The notes below the pieces were generated by a model. That model made no database searches and was not told where the DNA came from. It saw only the letters and a program-made list of their open reading frames with translations. The translations under genes were made by a program, and so were the position numbers. From Nostoc sp. XA010 (GTDB taxonomy: Bacteria; Cyanobacteriota; Cyanobacteriia; Cyanobacteriales; Nostocaceae): a DNA stretch of 64,000 nt. Numbering within the stretch: the stretch's first letter is position 1; every line of letters starts with the position of its first letter. Where the stretch lies: the NCBI RefSeq assembly GCF_020829625.1, contig NZ_JAIVFX010000008.1, positions 226,373 to 290,372 on the forward strand, read 5' to 3'. This document shows, in pieces, positions 19,256 to 29,738 of this stretch.

Positions 19256-19669
19256 TTAGACCAAACCGCCAGCCGCTTGAAACCGAGCGCGGGCGCGTTT
19301 GAAGGCTTGAGTTGCCTGGATTTGGGCTTGACGATCGTCTGCTGAGACTTGACTTAGACGCGCTTCTGCTTGGTTGTAAGCAGTACGGGCTTCATCAAGG
19401 TTAATTTTGTCACCACGTTCAGCGCCGTTAACCAGAATTGTCACTTCATTTTCTTCGACTTCGGCAAAGCCACCCAAAAGGGCGATCGCTTCCCAATTCT
19501 GATTTTTCGCGCCGCGAACTCGCATTACACCTGTATCTAGAGCGGTCAAAAGTGGTGCGTGTCCAGTTAGGATACCTAGTTGACCAGTAGTGCTAGGCAA
19601 AACTACTTCTTCAGCTGGAGCATCCCAGACTGTTTTGTCTGGGGAAATTACACGAACGGTTAATGTCAT
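19256..19669 (-). CDS. atpC: ATP synthase epsilon subunit, 137 aa
   Basis: The epsilon subunit is part of the rotor stalk of F1 and an intrinsic inhibitor. The N-terminal beta-sandwich ([38 protein letters not shown]) and the C-terminal helix hairpin ([10 protein letters not shown] at the end) are complete, with normal length for cyanobacteria. It lies 135 bases downstream of atpD, the standard cyanobacterial atpD-atpC pair, but the gap is filled by seven-base tandem repeats. Confidence 0.97.
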   Translation of the reverse strand: MTLTVRVISPDKTVWDAPAEEVVLPSTTGQLGILTGHAPLLTALDTGVMRVRGAKNQNWEAIALLGGFAEVEENEVTILVNGAERGDKINLDEARTAYNQAEARLSQVSADDRQAQIQATQAFKRARARFQAAGGLV

Positions 19670-19679
19670 TTGTCTTTTG

Positions 19680-19804
19680 TCCTTCGTCCTTCGTCCTTTG
19701 TCCTACCCTGCGGGAAGCCGCTGGCGCGTCTATGTCTTTTGTAATTGCCATTAGTCATTAGCAGTTGAACTAATGACTAATGACTAATGACCAATGACTA
19801 ATGA

Positions 19805-19806
<2 letters not shown>
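19680..19806. repeat. Heptanucleotide tandem repeats between atpD and atpC
   Basis: Units of GTCCTTC/GTCCTTT type at 19680-19702 and TAATGAC-type units at 19748-19806 fill the spacer inside the atp operon; they abut the atpD stop codon (19805-19807). Confidence 0.8.
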
Positions 19807-21577
<1,771 letters not shown>

Positions 21578-21616
21578 AAAATAAAAAATTGCCGTGTCTT
21601 GTCAGCGAACACGGCA
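21578..21616 (-). terminator. Rho-independent terminator of the PEP-CTERM gene
   Basis: TGCCGTGT and ACACGGCA arms (21590-21597 and 21609-21616) form an 8-bp stem with an 11-base loop; on the minus strand the stem is followed by ATTTTTTATTTT. It lies 42 bases past the stop codon of the 220-residue secreted protein. Confidence 0.8.
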
Positions 21617-21658
21617 GTTATAGACTATAGACTTAAATCTTGGTGAATAATTTAGGGG

Positions 21659-22321
21659 TTAGTTGCGGAATGTGGGTTGTTTGCGCTTGCGAAGTGAAGT
21701 AGCACCGAAAGCACCGAAAGCCAGAAGACCCATAATTGAACCAGGTTCAGGAACTGATTTAGTCAATGTGACATTATCAAGCAGCAATCCAATATTATCT
21801 TTGCCAATCCCTTTAAAATCTAAAGTGGCATTTGTTATGGAAGCAACGGTAAAACTTCGGGTAAAGTTTGTAAACGCTTGAGATCGGGGTAGTGAGAATG
21901 TTTCGCTAAACAAATTACCTAGAGATACGGTGACAGAATCAGTCACATTATCTCGTTGGTTTCCAGCAAGCTGGAAGCTGAGGTTAACTGTGTCTCCTGC
22001 TTGAAAGTTAAATGTTTTTTTAGATTCAATTGTACCAGCTTGACCTGTTGATCCATCCAGATCCACATATAGTCCGTTAGCAGGAAGGAAATCATAAAAA
22101 CCAACACTTCCAATCAAGTCCACAGATCCCTTTATAACATTCCAGTTGGCAAAATGATCGTAATTTAAAGCAGTGCTATTTTCTTGATCAAAACTATCCT
22201 GTAAGAGGGTTGTAACTGATGCTGCCTTAACAGAATTTGTACTAGCAAATCCGATTGCGGTCAAGGCTGTTAATGCTATACCAATTTTATTTAAGATTTT
22301 TAAAACAATGGATTTATTCAT
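21659..22321 (-). CDS. PEP-CTERM sorting domain protein, 220 aa
   Basis: A signal peptide (KIGIALTALTAIGFAS...VKA) is followed by a beta-sandwich lectin-like region (VSLSFQ-type strands such as TVNLSFQLAGNQ, LLLDNVTLTKS), and the C-terminus has the PEP-CTERM tripartite signal: VPEPGS, hydrophobic IMGLLAFGAFGATS, then basic LRKRKQ. Such proteins are sorted and cleaved by exosortase and exported to the surface or extracellular matrix. ATG at 22321 is the start; an in-frame TTG 51 bases earlier lacks support. A terminator follows. Confidence 0.9.
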   Translation of the reverse strand: MNKSIVLKILNKIGIALTALTAIGFASTNSVKAASVTTLLQDSFDQENSTALNYDHFANWNVIKGSVDLIGSVGFYDFLPANGLYVDLDGSTGQAGTIESKKTFNFQAGDTVNLSFQLAGNQRDNVTDSVTVSLGNLFSETFSLPRSQAFTNFTRSFTVASITNATLDFKGIGKDNIGLLLDNVTLTKSVPEPGSIMGLLAFGAFGATSLRKRKQPTFRN

Positions 22322-22994
22322 AATTCTAGTTTCTTCAACAATTCTCAAGGTGTGTATTTTTCCAAACGACAATTAATGACCGTCGATTAATGCTGAGAAA
22401 CTCCGTTGTGATTGCACTCGAATTTTTCAGCAAAATTAGGCATAAACTACCCTTGTGATAAGTAAGGGTTTAGCCTGTCGCTGCGATCGCAGATATAAGT
22501 ACTACTGAAAATAACTAAAGTTTTGAACTTAGCTTTTGCCTTCTAATTATTTCAAGAGGTTATTATCAGTGTTTTCCTCACTGGCTTATTCACTTAGATT
22601 AGTGGCAATTTTTTTTTATGGCTAGAGTTTTTGCGTGTATTCACATAATAATCACATTCCAGATTATGTTAAATAACAGCCAAAACTTGGATTTAATGCG
22701 ACTTATATACGCGGTATCAAACGAATGGTTGACTAAAACTTTGTAAACTTAAGTTGTTGCTTTAAGACAGATTTATCAACGTAATTATGTCTAAGCGGCT
22801 TATGTACTTATAACTACATCTAAAAGCACCGTATTAACACAATGTTATAATAGTTACTGATTAAAATCGTAGTGGTTAAAAACTTAGGGTAGCGATGCCT
22901 GCGGCGAGCTTCTCTACGTTCGCGCAGCGTGTCGCAGACAGACGCTCTGCGTAGCTTGCTTCTCTGTAAGAGTACGCTAACGCTTGCTAAATTC

Positions 22995-23155
22995 CGTTAG
23001 GAAAGTTTACATAAAAAATCTGCCCTCCCTGCGATCGCAGAAAGAGCAGCTTTATACCATTTATTCAGATAGTTACTACACATCCTCTCAACGCCATTCC
23101 GGAATCTTCCTTGATTAATAATCACTAATTAGTACTTGGATACCATACATCTTTA
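22995..23155. repeat. 160-base tandem unit, copy 1
   Basis: It begins CGTTAGGAAAG, contains the 12-base perfect palindrome CTGCGATCGCAG flanked by CTGC and GCAG, and ends GGATACCATACATCTTTA. It matches copy 2 (23167-23326) at most positions apart from a short variable stretch near 23108-23130. Neither copy has a long reading frame. Confidence 0.9.
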
Positions 23156-23166
23156 GGCTTATACTA

Positions 23167-23326
23167 CGTTAGGAAAGCTGACATAAAAAATCTGCCCTCC
23201 CTGCGATCGCAGAAAGAGCAGCTTTATACCATTTATTCAAATAGTTACTACACATCCTCTCAACGCCATTTCGGAATCTGAGTAATTAATAATTACTAAT
23301 TGGTACTTGGATACCATACATCTTTA
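23167..23326. repeat. 160-base tandem unit, copy 2
   Basis: A direct repeat of the preceding unit, separated by 11 bases. The palindrome core and both ends are conserved; differences are concentrated around the stretch following CAACGCCATT. Confidence 0.9.
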
Positions 23327-23564
23327 CATTGCTCAAAACAGATTTAGCACAACCATATACCATAGAAAGGTGCATTAGTCAAGATAAAACAGCTACATTA
23401 ATCTAATTCTATCCCCTGGATAGATTAAGGCGATGAAACTTATGCACAAACAAGATTTCCAAATCTTCTGAATATGCCTAATATAAAAATAGGTACAAAA
23501 AACTGTTTTCAGTTCAGCCAAGCCGCTCTCGCTTCATCGTCATACTTCCACCGAGCAACAGCTT

Positions 23565-24389
23565 ATGAATTTCTCGTCAGCACGACAATATTTTTACCAG
23601 GAGATACAGCAGTCTGACGAACACATTGACTTAGCAAAGGCAGCTTTGTATATTGCACAAGAAGAATATCCCAAGCTAGATCCAGAGGAATATCTCAACG
23701 CCCTTGATACAATGGCATGTGAGCTTGAAGAACGTCTGCCTTCTTCACGATATCCTTTGCGGATGGTTCAAAGTATTAACCAGTATCTTTATGAAGATTT
23801 AAAGTTTTCTGGTAACAAAATTGACTATTATGATCCGCGTAACAGCTTTTTCAATGACGTAATTGACCGTCGGCTAGGTATTCCTATTAGCTTGGCGTTG
23901 GTTTATCTGGAGGTTGCTCGACGGATCGATTTCCCGATGGTGGGTGTGGGGATGCCAGGACATTTTCTGATTCGCCCAGATATTGAAGATATAGAGATTT
24001 TTGTGGATGCCTTCAATGGCGGTGAAATAATATTTGCCCAAGATTGTGAAGAACGGCTGTCTCAACTTTATCAGCAACCTGTGACGCTACAACCAGAATT
24101 TTTAGCTGTAGTTAGTAATCGGCAATTTTTAGCACGGATACTGACAAATTTAAAATTTATTTACCTTAAACAGCAAGAGTTAGAAAAAACACTGGCAGCA
24201 GTTGAACGAATTTTGTTGTTGTTTCCTGGTTTAACTTTAGAGTTACGCGATCGCGGTCTAATTTATTACCAACTTGGTTACTACCCCCAAGCCGCAGACG
24301 ACTTACAAAATTATTTAGCAAAAGTTCCTGATGCCGAGGATGCATCTATGATTCGGCGGCTGCTTACCGAATTGGGTAAGGATGGTTGA
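23565..24389 (+). CDS. SirB1-like transglutaminase-like/TPR protein, 274 aa
   Basis: Residues ~40-160 show the SirB1/transglutaminase-like core with YYDPRNSFFNDVIDRRLGIP, ISLALVYLEVARRI and the histidine-containing GVGMPGHFLIRP, followed by TPR-like helices (YLKQQELEKTLAAVERILLL). The canonical transglutaminase cysteine is replaced by serine in GIPISLALVY, as is usual in this family, so an enzymatic role is doubtful. It is probably cytoplasmic. The gene stands alone after a long non-coding stretch; the ATG has no strong ribosome-binding site. Confidence 0.85.
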   Translation: MNFSSARQYFYQEIQQSDEHIDLAKAALYIAQEEYPKLDPEEYLNALDTMACELEERLPSSRYPLRMVQSINQYLYEDLKFSGNKIDYYDPRNSFFNDVIDRRLGIPISLALVYLEVARRIDFPMVGVGMPGHFLIRPDIEDIEIFVDAFNGGEIIFAQDCEERLSQLYQQPVTLQPEFLAVVSNRQFLARILTNLKFIYLKQQELEKTLAAVERILLLFPGLTLELRDRGLIYYQLGYYPQAADDLQNYLAKVPDAEDASMIRRLLTELGKDG

Positions 24390-24494
24390 ATCAAGTCCGC
24401 TCCCCCTGCCTTTTGCCTTCTTGCACTAGTTAGCCATTGACAGCTTTTGGCACGAATACTGGGAAAACTCAATACAAAATGCCTAATGCTCGAA

Positions 24495-24938
24495 TTATTT
24501 TTGTTCTTCTGCGACTCGTTTGAGACGGCGCAGTTGGGCTTGCATGTCTTCTTTTGTCCAAGATGCGGCAAAGGTGTTGAAACCCCAGCTAACTAAGGCG
24601 TTAGGGATATCGTACTCAAAGCGGTTGAGTAGGAGCGTTCCCTTTTCTGTTGGCTGACATTCCCAGCGATCGCGCCCTTGAAAAAATCCCTGAAATTCCC
24701 AAACTACCAAACCCGGTTGTCGTTCTACAACTACGCTATTCAACGTGGGTTTCAGTAGAGGAATTTGAATAATGAAACGACTTTTACTGCCAACATCAGT
24801 ACTCCAAGCTTCACCCACAGGTTCGCAACGGAGAACGGGGTTGAGCCAGCGATGCATGAGTGCTAAATCGCTAATACAGCGTTCCACCACCGTAGCTGTA
24901 GCATTAATTTGAATCGATTGTTCCAAAACTTGGGACAT
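24495..24938 (-). CDS. SRPBCC-family (START/polyketide cyclase-like) protein, 147 aa
   Basis: The pattern MSQVLEQSIQINATATVVER, then DLALMHRWLNPVLRCEPVGE, and the closing long helix FNTFAASWTKEDMQAQLRRL is the helix-grip SRPBCC fold, which binds hydrophobic ligands. Cyanobacterial members of this type have no proven ligand. An in-frame TTG 27 bases earlier exists, but the ATG at 24938 matches the usual start of the family just before the first strand. Confidence 0.8.
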   Translation of the reverse strand: MSQVLEQSIQINATATVVERCISDLALMHRWLNPVLRCEPVGEAWSTDVGSKSRFIIQIPLLKPTLNSVVVERQPGLVVWEFQGFFQGRDRWECQPTEKGTLLLNRFEYDIPNALVSWGFNTFAASWTKEDMQAQLRRLKRVAEEQK

Positions 24939-25137
24939 TCTATATCTCTGATGCTGTTGCTGCAATTAGAGTAACGCAAAATTCAGTACTATCAGTAGAT
25001 TAAATCAAATATTAGTAACAAAGTCAAAAATTACTCTTGATATCAATGGCATAAATATATGTTTTTACTGGTAAATTGATAGGCAAAACACTTACTCAGT
25101 GTTTGCGGCGAATACTTAAGCTTAATTCCCGAAAACC

Positions 25138-26790
25138 ATGAACACAACTTGGCAAGGAATAACCCAGGTGATAGAAGTTGCTTTGTCCACAAGGGTGCAG
25201 CAATTTTTGGCACAATCGCCCAGCCTGCAATCGGCGCAACCAGCAGTGAATCAAGGAATTGCTGATGTACAAGGTATTGTTCAACAGTTAATTCTGTTTA
25301 CACCCCGTCTGCTGGGGGCAGTGGCAATTTTGTTAGTAGGTTTGCTAATTGCCTTCGGCGTAGCCGCGCTAACGCGAGGAATCCTCAATCGCACAAATAT
25401 AGATAACCGCATTGCCGCAGGGGTAACGGGTCGTCAAGATGTTCCGCAAGTGGAGAAATTAATCTCCAGCTTAGTCTTTTGGAGCATTATTCTGTTGACG
25501 GCGGTAGCTGTTTTACAGACATTAGATTTAGAGGTAGCGTCTCGACCTCTCAATAATTTTCTCAATCAACTTATTGGTTTTTTGCCAAAGTTAGTTGGTG
25601 CGGGAATCCTTTTGGTAACCGCCTGGTTTTTGGCGACCATTGTGAAGATTATTACTGTGCGCTCATTACAGGCATTTAACCTGGATGAACGTTTGAATCC
25701 ACAACCAGAAGACAGCGCACCGAGCCTCAATCAGCTGTCTCTGAGTGAGACGATTGGCAATGCTCTGTATTGGTTTATATTTTTACTGTTTCTCGCTCCA
25801 GTTTTAGATACTCTCGAACTTAGGCAGGCTCTACAACCAGTACAAGCTCTCATTACAGAAGTTCTGCTAATTCTGCCGAACATTTTAGCGGCGGCGCTAA
25901 TTGCTGTAGTTGGTTGGTTTATAGCTAATGTGGTGCGGCGGATTGTAACAAACTTGCTGGCGACAACTGGTATTGACCATTTAGGTAGTCGGTTGGGATT
26001 ATCTGCGGCTGCGGGGGTGCAACCTCTATCGAATATTATCGGCACAATTGTCTATGTTTTGATTTTGATTCCTGTGGCGATCGCAGCCCTTAATGCCCTA
26101 GAAATTAATGCGATCTCTGTGCCTGCGATCGCAATGCTGCAACAGATTCTCAACGCCCTCCCTGCCATCTTTACGGCCGTGGCAATTTTGATTGTTGCCT
26201 ATTTTGTGGGACGGTTTATCGCGGATTTGGTTACAAGTATTCTCACGAATTTAGGATTTAATAACATTTTCACTATTTTGGGTCTGACAACACCCAGCAG
26301 ACGAATCGTAGTTTCAACAGAATCAACAACCCCCCCGATTCCAACCCGCACACCATCGGAAATTGCAGGCATTGTTGCCTTAGTGGGTATAATGCTGTTT
26401 GCAACGGTGGCGGCGGTGAATATCTTGAACATTCCAGCCCTGACAGCATTAGTGTCTGGGATTGTGATCGTATTCGGGCGAATTTTGGCGGGATTGGTGA
26501 TATTTGCCATTGGTTTATTCCTAGCGAATCTGGCTTTTAACATCATTACCAGTTCTGGCGAACGCCAAGCCCAGATTTTAGGACAAGTAGCGCGGATTGC
26601 CATCATTGCCTTAGTTTCTGCAATGGCATTGCAACAAATTGGAGTTGCCAGTGATATTGTGAATTTAGCCTTTGGACTTTTACTAGGTGCGATCGCAGTT
26701 GCTATTGCTCTAGCCTTTGGTCTTGGGGGGCGCGATATTGCCCGTGAGCAAGTTCAAGAATGGCTAAACTCTTTCAAAGGTAGAAACTAA
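25138..26790 (+). CDS. Multi-TM mechanosensitive ion channel-type protein, 550 aa
   Basis: About ten transmembrane segments occur in four or five repeats of a pattern such as LPKLVGAGILLVTAWFLATI, LPNILAAALIAVVGWFIAN and LPAIFTAVAILIVAYFVGRF. These are the conserved TM-helix repeats of the CmpX/small mechanosensitive-channel-related family. The C-terminal ALAFGLGGRDIAREQVQEWL matches the pore-exit motif of MscS-like proteins. The likely role is an osmotic or membrane-tension responsive channel. A short repeat seems to encode AFGVAALTRG near residue 70. A hairpin (26807-26841) follows the stop. Confidence 0.88.
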   Translation: MNTTWQGITQVIEVALSTRVQQFLAQSPSLQSAQPAVNQGIADVQGIVQQLILFTPRLLGAVAILLVGLLIAFGVAALTRGILNRTNIDNRIAAGVTGRQDVPQVEKLISSLVFWSIILLTAVAVLQTLDLEVASRPLNNFLNQLIGFLPKLVGAGILLVTAWFLATIVKIITVRSLQAFNLDERLNPQPEDSAPSLNQLSLSETIGNALYWFIFLLFLAPVLDTLELRQALQPVQALITEVLLILPNILAAALIAVVGWFIANVVRRIVTNLLATTGIDHLGSRLGLSAAAGVQPLSNIIGTIVYVLILIPVAIAALNALEINAISVPAIAMLQQILNALPAIFTAVAILIVAYFVGRFIADLVTSILTNLGFNNIFTILGLTTPSRRIVVSTESTTPPIPTRTPSEIAGIVALVGIMLFATVAAVNILNIPALTALVSGIVIVFGRILAGLVIFAIGLFLANLAFNIITSSGERQAQILGQVARIAIIALVSAMALQQIGVASDIVNLAFGLLLGAIAVAIALAFGLGGRDIAREQVQEWLNSFKGRN

Positions 26791-26806
26791 TTCCTCTGTG
26801 ACATCT

Positions 26807-26841
26807 CCCACCACTAAATCGGATTACCGATTTTGGTGGGG
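26807..26841. terminator. Strong hairpin between convergent genes
   Basis: CCCACCA...AAATCGG pairs with CCGATTT...TGGTGGG around a 4-base loop, 17 bases past the stop of the plus-strand channel gene and before the stop of the minus-strand hydrolase gene. There is no good T-tract, so termination is an inference. Confidence 0.5.
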
Positions 26842-26901
26842 GCTTCCACTAGATAATCCGGCTACTGCTGTGCGTAGGCTCTTTGCTTTAAAGAGGGAAT
26901 G

Positions 26902-27822
26902 CTAAGAACCAGGAAACTCTAACTCACCGCTTCCCCGTCCTAACTGCGCCGTCTGGGGTGGTAGATGTCGCTCCAACCAATCTTCTAAATCAGCCATTAC
27001 TTCGTGGTAATTTAGGTCACACTGAATTTCGTGATAGGCTCCCGGATACTCGATTCTCAGCTTATCTGTGCAATTTACCCGTTGGTAAAAGATGTCACTT
27101 CCCGCAGGTAAAGCCACTCGGTCTTCACCACCGTGGAGAATCAACAATGGTAATTGCCAATCAGCTGCGTGAGCATAAATCCAATCAACTGTTGCAAAAA
27201 ATTCTGTAGCCAGACGGGCAGTAGCAAGGGTATGTCGCAGTGTATCCTGGGCGGATGCGGCTAAAACTTGCTGATCTCGTGAACCAGCACTCAGATCAAT
27301 GCCTGTATTCAGGGTAAAACGCGGCCACACCCGTGAGAGCATTTTTCCTAAAAGCACCCGAATAGGTGAAACCCCAACTTTCCCCAAGCTTGGCGCTAGA
27401 GCGATCGCACCTTGCAAAACTGATGCTTGTTGAGGATGGCGCAGAATATAATCTAAGACAATTACCCCACCTAAACTATGACCCAAAACAAAAATTGGGC
27501 ATCCAGGATTCTGAGTCTGAATTAACTGTAAAAAGGCTCCTAAATCTTCGCAAAACTCACTCCAAGCGTTAATATAGCCTCGCTGACCTGATGAGCGTCC
27601 ATGACCACGCAAATCTAAAGCGTAGACAGCATATTGTTTGGGCATCAAATGCTGAACTATATTATTGTAGCGATCGCTGTGCCCTCCAAGTCCATGCACA
27701 ATGGCTAATATTGCCCGTACTTTACCCTCAAGATGCCAGCTTTGGTAATACAGTTCAAGTCCTCCAACACCCTGAAATCTGCCTTCTCTACGAGACACGA
27801 CGCGATCGCTATGGTCAATCAT
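26902..27822 (-). CDS. Alpha/beta hydrolase, monoacylglycerol-lipase type, 306 aa
   Basis: The oxyanion-hole region AIVHGLGGHSDRY, the nucleophile elbow VLGHSLGGVIVLDY, the aspartate strand LPLLILHGGEDRVALP and the histidine AYHEIQCDL form a complete triad, with LRGHGRSSGQRGY typical of serine aminopeptidase S33/monoacylglycerol lipases. It probably hydrolyses a lipid ester in the cytoplasm or at the membrane. It starts at an ATG in a stretch with a HIP1 octamer. Confidence 0.9.
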   Translation of the reverse strand: MIDHSDRVVSRREGRFQGVGGLELYYQSWHLEGKVRAILAIVHGLGGHSDRYNNIVQHLMPKQYAVYALDLRGHGRSSGQRGYINAWSEFCEDLGAFLQLIQTQNPGCPIFVLGHSLGGVIVLDYILRHPQQASVLQGAIALAPSLGKVGVSPIRVLLGKMLSRVWPRFTLNTGIDLSAGSRDQQVLAASAQDTLRHTLATARLATEFFATVDWIYAHAADWQLPLLILHGGEDRVALPAGSDIFYQRVNCTDKLRIEYPGAYHEIQCDLNYHEVMADLEDWLERHLPPQTAQLGRGSGELEFPGS

Positions 27823-27950
27823 CGGGTTAGTTTTTTAGATATTTTCCCAGCAAGCTACTAACATGTCAACTAATTATTAATAACCAACAGTAATCAAATT
27901 TTTACCTTATTTCCTCAATCACATCTTGTGGTGAGGGTTTATTGCTCTAA

Positions 27951-27979
27951 ACTACGAATTACGAATTACGAATTACGAA
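27951..27979. repeat. TACGAAT heptad tandem repeat at a stop codon
   Basis: Four units of TACGAAT end directly at the TAA of the next minus-strand gene (27980-27982). Confidence 0.85.
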
Positions 27980-29650
27980 TTATTTCCCCTGCCATAGTTG
28001 CCGTAACGACTGAAAAATCCTTACAAATCTGTCTTCTAGCCAGAGCATAACATAATCAACCCATTCTAAAAGTTGCTCTAAGGGGTGCTTTTCGTAACCT
28101 ATTGAAGTTGCTTTGGTTTCTATCCAGTCTGGCTGCGCCTCAACTTGAGTGCTTTGGTGAAATTGCTGGTGGAAAATTTCCCCTTTCTGACTCTCGCTTT
28201 TAGATTGGGAAATGCTAGTTCGGGTTTGTTTTGCAGAAGAAACTTTTCCAGATGTTTTTTGACTTCTTCGCCCCAAACCAGATCCAACTTTAGGTTGTTT
28301 TACAGTTAAATGATTTTGTGGAAAATGTCCTGCTGATAAACTTGAGGCTAAAGCAGGATTTGTCCTGTCAGAAAGTGTAACTGGCTTTTGGGCGATGGTT
28401 ACGGTGTCGCCAAATAAATCATTCCATGTTAGCCAAGGATCATCTGTTAAATCCTGGTTTTCCAACTGAGAGCTTTTGGACAAGGACTTTCTAAAGCGTG
28501 ATGATGATAGTTTACCTTGCGTAGACGCATTCGCAAAGCGTCTCCTGGAGAAGCGGCTTGTCGCTAAACATCGCTCATTACTAGTTGTTGACTCAAGTGT
28601 TTTTCTATTCCCAACACCAAAAAAGTAATTAAGCGCTGCCTCAATCAAAGCCTGAAGATTCAGTGTATGAGTTTCTAAACCGTCAGTATTGGCTGTAATT
28701 TCTCCCCTAGCAGCTAATTGCTCTTTGCCATAAAGAAATATATTTAACTGAGTTTGGGCAACTTTGACAATTTCTTGGCTACGTTCTTGCACAGGTACTA
28801 AAGCATTTAATTCCAATTTAGCAAAGGCTATATCTATAAATGCTAATAATTTATCTGTATTAAGTGAATCTTTTGGTATCCCCTCGGCTAAAATTGAATT
28901 GTTATCTGTATTTCCATCAGTTAATTTTGCTAATAAATCGTGAATTTGTGGGAATAGCTCCGTTTCTTTTTTAGCTACTATCAACCGCCAGGACTTCCAG
29001 TAATTAGCAACTTCGTTAATAATTCGGTCTTCTAATTTTGCCTGCTGCTGGGGTGTCAAAATATCTAGAATTTCATTGTCGGCAGTAACAAGTACTAAAC
29101 TTCGATCCATCAAATTTGTGGCAATTCCCCGCACTACTGGAAGATGCTGATTGAGAGCATTTTCTAGCTGTAAAGGGTTGAGACTTCCGCTCTGATTCTC
29201 AGTAATATTTGATAATTGAGTAAAATTAGCATTATTTGTAGACTTATTATCAGCGAATTTCAGCCGTAAAACTCCCAAGAAAGCCAAGGGTTTGAAAGAT
29301 TCAATTGTTTTTGCAGGAGTAGAAGCGGCTTCATTTGATGACAGATAATTAACTGCCTCCAGTACATGTTGAATGGGACTATCAACATTTGGAACTTCGG
29401 GCTGGAAATCGGTATCATTTGGTTGTAACTTTAGTCTAGTTTGTGGTTCTTTAGTCTGTAGCGTTTTCCCAGATGATTCAGATGACTGAAACAGTAGATA
29501 CACTGGGTAAAGTAGTGCCTCCACACCCCACTTAGTAGCAACTTGCAAATGCCGGAAGGTGTGTTCCCACTGTTGTGTCACCCGGCGAGATTGCTGGTGG
29601 ACAAAGTTAAATAGTCTGCTTTGATAACGCCCAGAGGAACCAGAAGACAT
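27980..29650 (-). CDS. Conserved hypothetical protein of unknown function, 556 aa
   Basis: I do not recognise a family. The first ~75 residues are basic/aromatic (RLFNFVHQQSRRVTQQWEHT, WGVEALLYPVYLLFQ) and could bind a membrane surface; the middle (residues ~180-330) is helical; the region after ~365 is low-complexity and Ser/Gln-rich; the last ~30 residues (LLEWVDYVMLWLEDRFVRIF) form an amphipathic helix. An in-frame piece ~RFSRRRFANASTQGKLSSS is encoded by dispersed repeat DNA (28505-28560). It is divergent from the mannosidase, sharing an 88-base promoter region. Confidence 0.7.
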   Translation of the reverse strand: MSSGSSGRYQSRLFNFVHQQSRRVTQQWEHTFRHLQVATKWGVEALLYPVYLLFQSSESSGKTLQTKEPQTRLKLQPNDTDFQPEVPNVDSPIQHVLEAVNYLSSNEAASTPAKTIESFKPLAFLGVLRLKFADNKSTNNANFTQLSNITENQSGSLNPLQLENALNQHLPVVRGIATNLMDRSLVLVTADNEILDILTPQQQAKLEDRIINEVANYWKSWRLIVAKKETELFPQIHDLLAKLTDGNTDNNSILAEGIPKDSLNTDKLLAFIDIAFAKLELNALVPVQERSQEIVKVAQTQLNIFLYGKEQLAARGEITANTDGLETHTLNLQALIEAALNYFFGVGNRKTLESTTSNERCLATSRFSRRRFANASTQGKLSSSRFRKSLSKSSQLENQDLTDDPWLTWNDLFGDTVTIAQKPVTLSDRTNPALASSLSAGHFPQNHLTVKQPKVGSGLGRRSQKTSGKVSSAKQTRTSISQSKSESQKGEIFHQQFHQSTQVEAQPDWIETKATSIGYEKHPLEQLLEWVDYVMLWLEDRFVRIFQSLRQLWQGK

Positions 29651-29738
29651 AGTAGTAATTTTTTAGTTCAAGTCTTGTATAAGTTGTGAGACTCGCGCCA
29701 AACAATAAAAACGACCAACACCTCATCTTAGCGAATAT

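Larger units (their letters stand above)
22322..23564. other. Long non-coding gap with repeats
   Basis: No convincing gene in 1.2 kb. It contains a cluster of small dispersed repeats (22893-22992, built from pieces such as CTTCTCTACG, GACGCTCTGCG and ACGCTAACGC) and two tandem copies of a 160-base unit (listed separately). It may contain sRNA genes and the promoters of the flanking genes. Confidence 0.6.

Noticed and set aside
22373..23564. Possible CRISPR-like array because two repeats are spaced regularly
   Set aside because: Only two units, each ~160 bases with an 11-base spacer; no short direct repeats or cas genes.
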